This document shows, in pieces, positions 18,279 to 25,594 of a DNA stretch of 29,858 nt. The DNA lies in NCBI GenBank assembly GCA_028278625.1, contig JANQDY010000162.1:1-29858 (forward strand), in the 5' to 3' direction. The DNA is from Thermodesulfobacteriota bacterium (lineage in GTDB: Bacteria; Desulfobacterota; DSM-4660; Desulfatiglandales; Desulfatiglandaceae). Below the pieces are notes generated by a model. That model worked only from the letters and a program-made list of their open reading frames with translations. It was not told where the DNA came from and searched no databases. A program made the position numbers and the translations under genes. Positions within the stretch are counted from its first letter, which is position 1; every line of letters starts with the position of its first letter.

Positions 18279-19568
18279 ATGGCGCTTTTTCTTCTGATAC
18301 TGTTCCTCTCTCTCATGGTCATAGGCACGCCCATTGGGATTGTCATGGGGCTAACCGCCCTGTTAGGAATCCTCAAGCTTGACAACGAAGTTTTTTTGAA
18401 CATGGTGGCCCAGAAATTCTTCACCGGGATGAACAGCTACGTGCTCTTGGCCCTGCCACTGTTCCTGTTGGCTGGCGAGATCATGAACAAGGTACAACTC
18501 ACCTCGCGTCTTGTCGGTTTTTCCAATGTGTTGCTTGGCTGGGTGCGAGGCGGTTTGGCCCAGGTGAATATCATAACCAGTATACTTTTTGGCGGCATCT
18601 CCGGTTCTGCGGTGGCCGACACGGCCGCATTGGGAGCAATCTTCATTCCGGCCATGGAAAAGGAGGGCTATGATCGGGAATTTAGCACGGCCGTCACGAT
18701 TGCATCTTCCATCATAGCACCCATTATACCCCCTAGCATGATCATGGTCATCTACGGCGCTATAATGGGTGTTTCCATAGCCGGATTGTTCGCTGCCGGA
18801 ATAGTGCCCGGCTTGCTGATCGGCGTGTGTCTCATGTTACTTACCAGGTTCCGCGCACGCCAGCGCGGATATCCCAGGCATGAGGGCAGTTTCACTGTTA
18901 ATGAATTTTTTCTCTCTTTAAAGCGTGCTGCTTTAGGGCTGGTGCTGCCGCTAATTATTTTAGGAGGCATCCTGGGTGGGGTTGTCACGCCTACGGAGGC
19001 TGCTGCCTTGGCGGTTGGTTACGCATTGTTTCTGGGGCTGATCGTATATCGGAACCTGAACCGAAGGGTTTTGTACGACCTTTTTTTCAGGACAGCCAAG
19101 TTAATGGGGATGATCACCCTCATCATTTCCTCGGCCGCGGTTCTGGCCTGGTTGATGGCCAGCGAGCAGATACCTCAAGCCGTGGTCCAGGCCTTTACCA
19201 GCGTCAGCAGTAATAAGTACGTGCTTCTAATACTCGTCAATCTATTCCTGATCCTGGTCGGGATGTTCATGGACATCATTTCCTCACTGATCATATTGGC
19301 GCCCATTCTAACACCTTTGGCCCAGGCCATTGGGGTGGACTCCCTCCATTTTGGCGTCATGATGTGCGTGAACCTCAACATCGCTTTGATGACACCACCC
19401 ATGGGAGGCTGCCTGTTCATGGGTATGATGGTTGGCGACCTAAAGATGGGTCCTGTTGTCAAAGAACTGTGGCCATTCATGCTGGTCGAGTTTTTGGTGT
19501 TGTTTCTTGTGGTGTTTATTCCGGAAATCACTTTGATCGTTCCTCGTCTGCTGGGGCTGGCCCAATAA
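18279..19568 (+). CDS. dctM: TRAP transporter large permease subunit, DctM family
   Basis: This 429-aa inner-membrane permease (about 12 hydrophobic segments) carries out solute import coupled to an ion gradient, usually sodium. It shows DctM landmarks: FTGMNSYVLLALPLFLLAGEIMN, FGGISGSAVADTAALGAIFIPAM, SSIIAPIIPPSMIMVIYGA, GGVVTPTEAAALAVGYAL, and the C-terminal NLNIALMTPPMGGCLFM. The ATG at 18279 is preferred because AAAGG lies 6 nt upstream; the ATG at 18273 abuts that box. The stop is 24 nt from the converging end of the minus-strand gene at 19593, and I see no clear terminator between them. It completes the transporter with dctP and dctQ. Confidence 0.95.
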   Translation: MALFLLILFLSLMVIGTPIGIVMGLTALLGILKLDNEVFLNMVAQKFFTGMNSYVLLALPLFLLAGEIMNKVQLTSRLVGFSNVLLGWVRGGLAQVNIITSILFGGISGSAVADTAALGAIFIPAMEKEGYDREFSTAVTIASSIIAPIIPPSMIMVIYGAIMGVSIAGLFAAGIVPGLLIGVCLMLLTRFRARQRGYPRHEGSFTVNEFFLSLKRAALGLVLPLIILGGILGGVVTPTEAAALAVGYALFLGLIVYRNLNRRVLYDLFFRTAKLMGMITLIISSAAVLAWLMASEQIPQAVVQAFTSVSSNKYVLLILVNLFLILVGMFMDIISSLIILAPILTPLAQAIGVDSLHFGVMMCVNLNIALMTPPMGGCLFMGMMVGDLKMGPVVKELWPFMLVEFLVLFLVVFIPEITLIVPRLLGLAQ

Positions 19569-19592
19569 TCGGTCACGACTTATTGTCCGATC

Positions 19593-20129
19593 TCAAACTT
19601 GTTGCTTTAGCATCAATGCCTTTAGCTTAAAAAAGAACTCGTTGCGTATTCTTTCGATATACAGAGCTTCCTCATAATCAATGATGGCCTTGTCCTGATG
19701 CTTGAACCGGTCCGGTTCCACCTGCAGGGCATAAGAATTGACCTGTCTTTTCCAGAACCATTTTGCACAACAGAATTGAACGTTATCCGGATCCATGGCC
19801 GTGATTTCTCCTAAGGCGTTAAACAGCCCTTCCCCCGAAAGACTCTTCTCAATACAGAAGGCAATGTAGGCGATTCTATAGGCCACCTTGGAAGTGCTGT
19901 CTCTTGCCGGTAACGGTTCAAGGTTCTTGGGGTCTTTTTGAGCGCTATGGACAAAATGGCCGTAACAGCTCTGCAGGGTAAAGCAATGAGGCAACGCGTT
20001 AAATCCGTTGATGATGTCAACCATGGGCGCATCAAGAGCAACATGGGCGAGACCGGCCAGATGCCTCTCCCTTTGATCCTGATAATGCGGATTGTCCACT
20101 AGATCTTTAATTCCCGTGAAGGTCTCCAA
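19593..20129 (-). CDS. Hypothetical protein with an SCxGH motif
   Basis: I do not recognise this family with confidence. The product is about 178 aa, soluble, with no signal peptide or membrane segment. The segment MVDIINGFNALPHCFTLQSCYGHF has a P-x-x-x-T-x-x-SC-x-GH arrangement that loosely recalls the TYW3-like pattern in which a Ser-Cys-x-Gly motif follows a short helix; this resemblance is weak. Two further cysteines are adjacent (VQFCCAKWFWKRQ), and the C-terminus is helical and charged. No ATG opens the frame. A TTG at 20129 has AGGAA 6 nt upstream, and a TTG at 20144 directly follows an in-frame stop. It lies 157 nt downstream of the AraC/GyrI gene and converges with dctM. Confidence 0.6.
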   Translation of the reverse strand: METFTGIKDLVDNPHYQDQRERHLAGLAHVALDAPMVDIINGFNALPHCFTLQSCYGHFVHSAQKDPKNLEPLPARDSTSKVAYRIAYIAFCIEKSLSGEGLFNALGEITAMDPDNVQFCCAKWFWKRQVNSYALQVEPDRFKHQDKAIIDYEEALYIERIRNEFFFKLKALMLKQQV

Positions 20130-20224
20130 AGATGCGTTCCTCAATCACCCCTATCAATCAATTCCCGCGGAACACTGAATTCTTCTTCTGCCATCTGGCT
20201 TCATTCCTTTCCTGCTTTTCCTAA

Positions 20225-20260
20225 GGGGGCGCGTGATAAACGCCGGTAGCACACGCCCCC
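20225..20260 (-). terminator. GC-rich 11-bp hairpin downstream of the AraC/GyrI gene
   Basis: GGGGGCGCGTG (20225-20235) and CACACGCCCCC (20250-20260) form an 11-bp stem with one G-U pair and a 14-nt loop. It lies 42 nt past the stop of the minus-strand AraC/GyrI gene and is the strongest stem I found in the window. On neither strand is it followed by a clear U-run, so it is not a textbook intrinsic terminator. An RNA-processing or stability role is equally possible. Confidence 0.45.
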
Positions 20261-20301
20261 CTTTAAAGGTTATGCCTTTATTCCTGCCGGCATGTGATGC
20301 T

Positions 20302-21234
20302 TCATTTGGCGGGCTTAAGAGGAATACAGATATCGAATATCCACTTCCCTTCGGGATGATCTTTGGCATCCTTGTGATAGCGCTCGTAACACGGTTTTTC
20401 CGCACACTCGTATCCGCTGTTGACAAGCCATGTGAAGGCATCATCCCACGCCTCCTGAAAACTGTCGGACTGAATCTCAAAATGGCAAACCCCGTATGGT
20501 CCGCCTTTTATGGTCTGTAATGCAATCTGTCCCCCGGGAGCAGTACCTTTGGGAACGCTGACACATGCATCCACCCGGCATTTTTCCGGCGGCGTAACAT
20601 CCGGATTGTCCCAATAGACAAGCAGCATCACGCCGGATGCCAAATACCCCCTCGGCCCTGCCCACCGGGTCAATTCGGCGAATGCCTCCTCACATGTCTC
20701 CTTTCCGTAGGGTCCCATCTTGCGCACATACGCCACATCGTACTCCGGCATTTCTTTTACTTCCGCGTTCATTGTCGTCCTCCTTTCACTGTTTGACTGG
20801 TTCATGAATGCAGTGTCAGGATCATACAATGCCTCAAGGGACAATGCGTTTTCCCAATTGCGGACTTTGTTTCCAATCTTGCTTTTCCGAAACTGAGAAG
20901 GTGTGGTATGGAACCGTTGCCGGAACACTTTGGCAAAATTCTGCGAGCTTGAAAACCCACATTCCATGGCTACGGTGGTAATGTCCTCGGAGTCATTGGA
21001 TAAGAGACGGTTTGCGGCCATCTCAATGCGTAATCGCCGGGTGAACGCCGCGACGGTCTCCCCCACCACCGCCTTGAAAATCCGGTGAAAATGGAATCTG
21101 GAGAAGGCGGCGGCCCCTGCAATCTCTTCAAGGGATAGATTTCGATCCAGGTTCTGACTGATATAGTTCATGGCCTGGCAAACCCGCTTTCTGTATTCCA
21201 TTGCGGTCTGCCGCATTACGTTATTTGTGCCCAT
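20302..21234 (-). CDS. AraC-family transcriptional regulator with C-terminal GyrI-like effector domain
   Basis: This 310-aa regulator has its DNA-binding domain first. Residues of about 12-115 contain two AraC helix-turn-helix units (NLSLEEIAGAAAFSRFHFHRIFKAVVGETV and DITTVAMECGFSSSQNFAKVFRQRFHTTPSQFRK), as in MarA/Rob. A linker leads to a GyrI-like/SOUL-fold domain at about 155-310 (VKEMPEYDVAYVRKMGPYG, GPYGVCHFEI, CYERYHKD, FDICIPLKPAK), which in Rob and BmrR relatives binds small amphipathic or cationic molecules. This architecture is typical of drug- or stress-responsive activators. The ATG at 21234 has no strong ribosome-binding site. The beta-lactamase and caspase genes are further upstream on the same strand; direct regulation of them is possible but not shown. 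Confidence 0.9.
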   Translation of the reverse strand: MGTNNVMRQTAMEYRKRVCQAMNYISQNLDRNLSLEEIAGAAAFSRFHFHRIFKAVVGETVAAFTRRLRIEMAANRLLSNDSEDITTVAMECGFSSSQNFAKVFRQRFHTTPSQFRKSKIGNKVRNWENALSLEALYDPDTAFMNQSNSERRTTMNAEVKEMPEYDVAYVRKMGPYGKETCEEAFAELTRWAGPRGYLASGVMLLVYWDNPDVTPPEKCRVDACVSVPKGTAPGGQIALQTIKGGPYGVCHFEIQSDSFQEAWDDAFTWLVNSGYECAEKPCYERYHKDAKDHPEGKWIFDICIPLKPAK

Positions 21235-21333
21235 ATGTATTCGCGATGAGGATTCTCGGTTCTTTCCATGGAACGTCCGGCTTCCGCCGCTGGGGAACCG
21301 AATCCCGCTGTGAACCGTTTTTCCGCAAAAGGA

Positions 21334-21948
21334 TCATATCGGTATACGGAATTCCGTTTCGCCAAACGATGCCATGAGGTCGCCAAAATAGAGGCAGAAT
21401 AACTCGTGGCTGTCACCCAGGTAGAGCTTTTCGCGCTCGTGTTCCGGGAGAGTGCCAAACTCCCGCACATCCATATACGGGGGGAGCACCATGGCGATGT
21501 TTTCCGTTATTCTGAAAATCCGGTTAAGAAGCGTATCAGCGGGCGGTTGTGTATTGGAATTCTTGAAACGGTACACGTGATCCGGACCCGTCACCGCCCA
21601 GTCCGGATCAATGAACGCCGCCTCCACGGAGGGCAATTGATCCAATACCCTTTGCGCCAAGATGCTTCCTTCCATAAACGATACTTTGGATGAGAGGCCC
21701 GCTTTCAGAACATTATGGATGGCCTGTTTCCGGATCGATGCATTGATCTCAACGGTGAAGACATGTCTGGCGCTTTTTGCCAGTGAGAGGGTGGTGAAGC
21801 CACCCCCCGTACAAGTCTCCAAAACGGTAAGGCCTTTAAAACGTTCGGCGAAATGGGCAGTGAAACGATGGTCGATACCCATCACGAAGGTACGCTCATC
21901 GGCAACATAATCATCACCAAACTTTTCTCGAATTGCAGTCGGGTTCAT
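21334..21948 (-). CDS. Class I SAM-dependent methyltransferase, trimethylguanosine-synthase-like
   Basis: This is a 204-aa protein from the ATG at 21948, which has GAGAG about 10 nt upstream; the frame is open to an ATG at 21981. It has the Rossmann SAM-binding motif VLETCTGGGFTTLSLAK, then VFTVEINASIRKQAIHN with the acidic residue that holds the ribose, and AAFIDPDWAVTGPDHVYRF. The E-x-C-x-G-x-G-x-x-T motif and the DP-x-W active-site segment resemble the TGS1 / RNA cap guanine-N2 methyltransferase family (Methyltransf_15), where the usual motif is PPWGG. The substitution to DPDWAV makes the substrate uncertain: RNA, DNA or a small molecule are all possible. It starts 77 nt after the SGNH hydrolase stop and ends 99 nt before the AraC gene. 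Confidence 0.75.
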   Translation of the reverse strand: MNPTAIREKFGDDYVADERTFVMGIDHRFTAHFAERFKGLTVLETCTGGGFTTLSLAKSARHVFTVEINASIRKQAIHNVLKAGLSSKVSFMEGSILAQRVLDQLPSVEAAFIDPDWAVTGPDHVYRFKNSNTQPPADTLLNRIFRITENIAMVLPPYMDVREFGTLPEHEREKLYLGDSHELFCLYFGDLMASFGETEFRIPI

Positions 21949-22025
21949 TTGTGAACGTCTCTCGATGCCATCACTTACCATCTAAAACTTCGCTGAGGGC
22001 CCGGGAAAAAGGTTGTCCTTGGTCG

Positions 22026-22670
22026 TTAACGCAACGACAATATCATTTTGATTTCCGCGGCCAAAGCCTTTCCAAGGGCCAAATGCTGATCCTCATCCAG
22101 GTGAACACCATCGATTCGGCTGGTCGTCGTAACCGAACCGGCATCAAAAAAATGGCACCCATACTCCTCTGCCACAGCCTTAATTGCTGAAGGCAAACCG
22201 ACTGCCTTGGTTTCGGCCCCTTTGAATTTTGGTGCAATTTTGCCTTTTGCCTTTTGGATTTGCGGGGGCGCGACGAGCAGGATCGGGGGAACAGGCATCC
22301 CCGGTTCAATTGGCGCCCGGCGAATGGACGCGACAATTGCGGCAAGCCCCTGGGACGACTGCCAGGCATTGAAATTGTGCACGGACTGAAAGTCGTTGGT
22401 GCCGAGAAAAACAACAACCAGGGATAAAGGGGAGTTGATTTCGATTCTCTGTTCCAGACCTTCAAGACCCTCGCGTCCCGGCTTGAAGGGATCATTCCAG
22501 ACAGTGCGCCGGCCGTTCAGACAGTCTTCAATGACTCGGACCGAAATGTCCTCCTTTCGAAGCTCGATCTCAACAATTCCAGGCCATCTTTGATCAAACC
22601 GAAACCGGGAACGGGTGTCGGGTATGATGCCCCAGCTCAGGGAATCGGCATAAACCAGAATCTGATGCAT
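22026..22670 (-). CDS. SGNH/GDSL-family hydrolase (arylesterase-like)
   Basis: This is a 214-aa serine hydrolase of the SGNH fold. Block I is LVYADSLSWG, the GDSL-type motif with Ala replacing Gly and the nucleophile Ser10. Block II is the NGRRT segment, block III is FLGTNDF (oxyanion Asn), and block V is RIDGVHLDEDQHLALG with the catalytic Asp and His. The ending DGVHLD-x-x-x-H-x-x-L-G is typical of small arylesterases/lysophospholipase-like enzymes. There is no signal peptide, so it is cytoplasmic; the substrate is unknown. The ATG at 22670 has AGAGG 8 nt upstream. It lies 70 nt downstream of the beta-lactamase on the same strand. Confidence 0.88.
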   Translation of the reverse strand: MHQILVYADSLSWGIIPDTRSRFRFDQRWPGIVEIELRKEDISVRVIEDCLNGRRTVWNDPFKPGREGLEGLEQRIEINSPLSLVVVFLGTNDFQSVHNFNAWQSSQGLAAIVASIRRAPIEPGMPVPPILLVAPPQIQKAKGKIAPKFKGAETKAVGLPSAIKAVAEEYGCHFFDAGSVTTTSRIDGVHLDEDQHLALGKALAAEIKMILSLR

Positions 22671-22740
22671 TATTAGTGCCTCTCTTTATCATAGCATTTC
22701 CATTTGGAACAGCCGTCCTGCCAAGGTTGGCTGCCCGCCT

Positions 22741-23547
22741 TTAACGGTCGGGCGGCAATCCCTCTATGGAACGAAGAACGGACCGTGTTATTTCCACACG
22801 CTTTGGGGAATCACCTTTCTTTGGCATGTCAATGTTAAGTGCAAAAAACACCGGACCGTCGGGCCACTCAACCCAGCCCACATACCAACCAAGCGCTGGA
22901 TTGGAACGGACATAAGTGCCTGTCTTCGAACGGAGTATCCAATCCTTGCCTGCCTCGACAATCATAACGCCTTTAACCAGACGCTGATCCGCCAAACGAA
23001 AGGGCAATTGGTTCCTGTACAAACGCCTCAGAAAAGCGACCTGCTCAAATGCGGAAATCTTGAGATCTCCGTCCAACCAGAAGGCATCCACGTTACCGGA
23101 AACATGGCCATTGCCATAGTCTATTTTGCGCAGATACTTCTTTTCTCCCTCTTCACCAATGGACCGAGCGATTCTTTGAAATACCCATACCACCGAATTC
23201 CCCATTGAAGACCTTAACGTCTGGTCCCTGTTCCAGGAAGGGAAGTATCGTTTTTTTCCGTCCCACGGTATCACCTGAAATTCATCGCGGATCATACCGG
23301 CATCGAGAGCAAAAAGCGCATGTGGTATCTTAAAGGTGGAAGCCGGCGAATAGCGTGTTTGGGCACGCATCTTATTGTAAGCCCAATAACCTTTTCTGCG
23401 CTCATCAATCACCACGATGGTCCCGTCAACACCTTGATCCGAGAAAAAACGGGCCCAATCGGAGCGCTCCCGGAAATCTTCCCCAAAGGTTGCGGCAGGG
23501 GCCACAAGAATAATAAAAGCCAATACAATAGGAAACATTTTCTTCAT
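22741..23547 (-). CDS. Class D (OXA-type) beta-lactamase
   Basis: This is a 268-aa periplasmic serine beta-lactamase, or a related penicillin-binding enzyme. The signal peptide is at residues 1-22 (KKMFPIVLAFIILVAPAATFG). All class D motifs are intact: Ser70-x-x-Lys73 in SPASTFKIPH, the SVV triad in MGNSVVWVFQ, YGN in KIDYGN, the W-x-x-G omega-loop motif in FWLDG, and KTG in LRSKTGTY. Length and motif spacing match OXA enzymes. BlaR-type sensor domains share this fold, but here the protein is free-standing with no membrane segments beyond the signal. The ATG has GGAG 6 nt upstream and starts 3 nt after the caspase gene stop, so the two are co-transcribed. There are no mobile-element signs around it, which suggests a resident gene. 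Whether it confers resistance is not known from sequence. Confidence 0.93.
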   Translation of the reverse strand: MKKMFPIVLAFIILVAPAATFGEDFRERSDWARFFSDQGVDGTIVVIDERRKGYWAYNKMRAQTRYSPASTFKIPHALFALDAGMIRDEFQVIPWDGKKRYFPSWNRDQTLRSSMGNSVVWVFQRIARSIGEEGEKKYLRKIDYGNGHVSGNVDAFWLDGDLKISAFEQVAFLRRLYRNQLPFRLADQRLVKGVMIVEAGKDWILRSKTGTYVRSNPALGWYVGWVEWPDGPVFFALNIDMPKKGDSPKRVEITRSVLRSIEGLPPDR

Positions 23548-23550
23548 TTC

Positions 23551-25284
23551 TCACTCCGAATGCGACCTTGTTTCCTGGGGCATCTCCTTTTCCGCATACC
23601 ACATAAACTGCCCGATTCCATCATGATAGCCGTACCCTTTCATGATCAGCTTGCTCTTTTCCATCGTGAGATTGCCTTCATACTTTTGCACCCACTTCCC
23701 CGGCCGATGCCGATAGAATTCCACGGATCCATTTGAACTGATTTTGCCTGATATCCCATCGACCGGTTCCCGGTAATTGGTGCAGATCATTTTTCCGGAA
23801 ATCTCCTGCCCTTTGATACGTATCATAAGCGTGAATTGATATTTGATATTGACAACCATCTTCCAGTTTCCCGGCAAGTATTGGGAGACCTTGTAACGGG
23901 TGACCGATTCCGGCTGCTTCAAATTCTTTGTCCCGAGGACCTTTCCGTTGCTTTTGGAGGGCACGGCGTCCTGGGACTTATTGATGGACGTCTGATATTT
24001 TTTGACGGTTTTCTGCTCAAGGTTGAAACGTAGTGTTTCATCTCTTCCCGCCGTCAATTTCACCCACACCTTTTTCGTTTCATACCCGGCACTGGTAACC
24101 TCCACCTGGTAACGTCCGGGATCGAGTGCCATGCCTTGATGAAATCTCGGACGGATATTGAGGATTCTTATTCTCGCATCGCCCGGTTCAACCTGGATGA
24201 ATAACCTCGATTTTGTTTTTTCAAGTGGAATGGAACCGATGGCGTCGTCCCCTTTGGAGGATGCAATCTTCTCTCTGGCGATGGGAGCAAAAAGGCCATT
24301 GGGAAAAGCTTCGAGATACGCCTGAAACAGCGCAGGAGATTTGCTGTCTTGAATGGACTGCCAGAAAAGCACTTCCTTGTCCATGGTTTTGATCTGGTTA
24401 TTGGAAACTCTCGGTATTGCCGGTTTTTTTTGGGATGCCACAAACACAAATTCTCCTCCTTGGTCGCCGGTATTGATGATGGGACGACAAAGGGGTGTCT
24501 GCTCCGAATTATTGGCGATAACCGGGGCGATCCGGGTGTAGATTTCCTGAGTGCTGAGAAAGGGTTTGTGGTTATTCTTCAATTCCTTGATGAGCTGGTG
24601 GGCAAACACGCTGTGGCCGCCGGTTCCCCGGTCGGACACCGGGGTCTTGTTGCCGGAGGTCATACCCCACCGGCTTTTCTCGTTGATCAGATTCAGGTAG
24701 TACTTATCATCGATCACGGGCGGCATGCTTCGCGCTTTGCCGAAAAGCGTACCCGAGTAACACGAATCTGAAATAAGCAAGACGTGCCTGGCTTTCATGC
24801 TCCGCATGGCCTTTTGCACCTGAACATTTTCAAAATAGGTGACGGGATTGCCCGGAATGGCATCCGCGGGAATCCACCAGCCATCATTGTAGGTACGGTC
24901 AAGATCACCGTGCCCGGCAAAGTAGATCAGTACGCTGTCATCGGGCTTTGTTGAGGCGGCCAATCTCCGCAGATTTCCGTAAATGGCTTCCCTGGTCGCT
25001 TCACGGTTCAGCAGCAGCTGAGTTTTGAATCCGTATTTTGTCTTGAGGATTTCCGCCATGGCCTTCGCGTCATTGACGGCTGTTTCAAGGTCAGGGATTT
25101 GGTCGCTTTTGTAGTCGTCAATACCGATTATCAGCGCTTTATAGTCCCCCAATCTGCCGCTTCCATGGCTGAGATCAGCCATTTGTTTCACCCTGATGCC
25201 GCGGTCTGCCGAGACCTCATTTACAATGAACACGGGCAGGATGATCAGGCAGATGATGATTATGAAGACCTGAGACCGTCTCAT
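23551..25284 (-). CDS. Secreted caspase-family (metacaspase-like) protein with PEGA and beta-barrel-like C-terminal domains
   Basis: This protein is 577 aa from the ATG at 25284, where AAGGAG lies 5 nt upstream; an in-frame start at 25314 is less likely. It has a signal peptide (about 1-26, cleavage near VSA). The caspase-like C14 peptidase domain (about 45-285) carries His125 in IYFAGHGD and Cys175 in LLISDSCYSGT, the complete catalytic dyad. An inter-domain segment (DKEVLFWQSIQDSKSPALFQAYLEAFPNG) is the repeat-like helix often following bacterial caspases. A PEGA domain lies at about 358-422 (PGDARIRILNI, LDPGRYQVEVTSAGYE). The C-terminal 110 residues look like a small beta-barrel (LPGNWKMVVN, ISGKMICT, DGISGKISSNGSVEF). 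It is probably periplasmic or envelope-anchored. Cleavage specificity would be basic or acidic; I cannot tell which. Confidence 0.92.
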   Translation of the reverse strand: MRRSQVFIIIICLIILPVFIVNEVSADRGIRVKQMADLSHGSGRLGDYKALIIGIDDYKSDQIPDLETAVNDAKAMAEILKTKYGFKTQLLLNREATREAIYGNLRRLAASTKPDDSVLIYFAGHGDLDRTYNDGWWIPADAIPGNPVTYFENVQVQKAMRSMKARHVLLISDSCYSGTLFGKARSMPPVIDDKYYLNLINEKSRWGMTSGNKTPVSDRGTGGHSVFAHQLIKELKNNHKPFLSTQEIYTRIAPVIANNSEQTPLCRPIINTGDQGGEFVFVASQKKPAIPRVSNNQIKTMDKEVLFWQSIQDSKSPALFQAYLEAFPNGLFAPIAREKIASSKGDDAIGSIPLEKTKSRLFIQVEPGDARIRILNIRPRFHQGMALDPGRYQVEVTSAGYETKKVWVKLTAGRDETLRFNLEQKTVKKYQTSINKSQDAVPSKSNGKVLGTKNLKQPESVTRYKVSQYLPGNWKMVVNIKYQFTLMIRIKGQEISGKMICTNYREPVDGISGKISSNGSVEFYRHRPGKWVQKYEGNLTMEKSKLIMKGYGYHDGIGQFMWYAEKEMPQETRSHSE

Positions 25285-25594
25285 ATCATCTCCTTTCTGT
25301 TGCGTAAGTCCCATTTCTCCGTCTGCGGATACTTGTTAGTGGCTGCATTCCGTGAGGTCGGAATCGTAATCGGATGTTATTGGCCCCGGAGGCCATAAGT
25401 GGAATTCTACTCCATTTCCCGGGAAATGACCAGAAGAAGGGAATAATTGCGGGTCACTTGCTGTATTCAAAGGCGCTAAGGGAAAAAGCAGTGGGCGGGA
25501 GGCTGAACAGCGTCCAATCCGGTCTCATGACCCGGAGCCGGGGGAACTTTTCAGTTCCACCCGGATCTGGAAAGTACGCGCATTTTTGTCTGAG
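25285..25594. promoter_or_regulatory. Region upstream of the caspase/beta-lactamase genes with palindromes
   Basis: This 310-bp stretch has no plausible gene. It contains a perfect 16-bp palindrome, CATTTCCCGGGAAATG, at 25413-25428, about 130 bp before the caspase start and a good candidate operator. Nearer the four-cysteine gene are two small hairpins: CCCGG-AG-CCGGG (25531-25542) and GGAACT-TTTC-AGTTCC (25543-25558). These lie downstream of that gene's stop on the minus strand and may act in 3'-end formation, though neither is followed by a U-run. I see no clear -35/-10 pair. Confidence 0.4.

Noticed and set aside
22690..22745. Inverted repeat between the SGNH hydrolase and the beta-lactamase (CAGCC/GGCTG and CCAA/TTGG) as a terminator
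   Set aside because: The stems are short and interrupted and no U-run follows on the minus strand.
22741..23547. The beta-lactamase as a recently acquired, mobile resistance gene
   Set aside because: There are no transposase, integron attC or insertion-sequence ends nearby, and the gene is embedded in a co-directional operon with a caspase gene.
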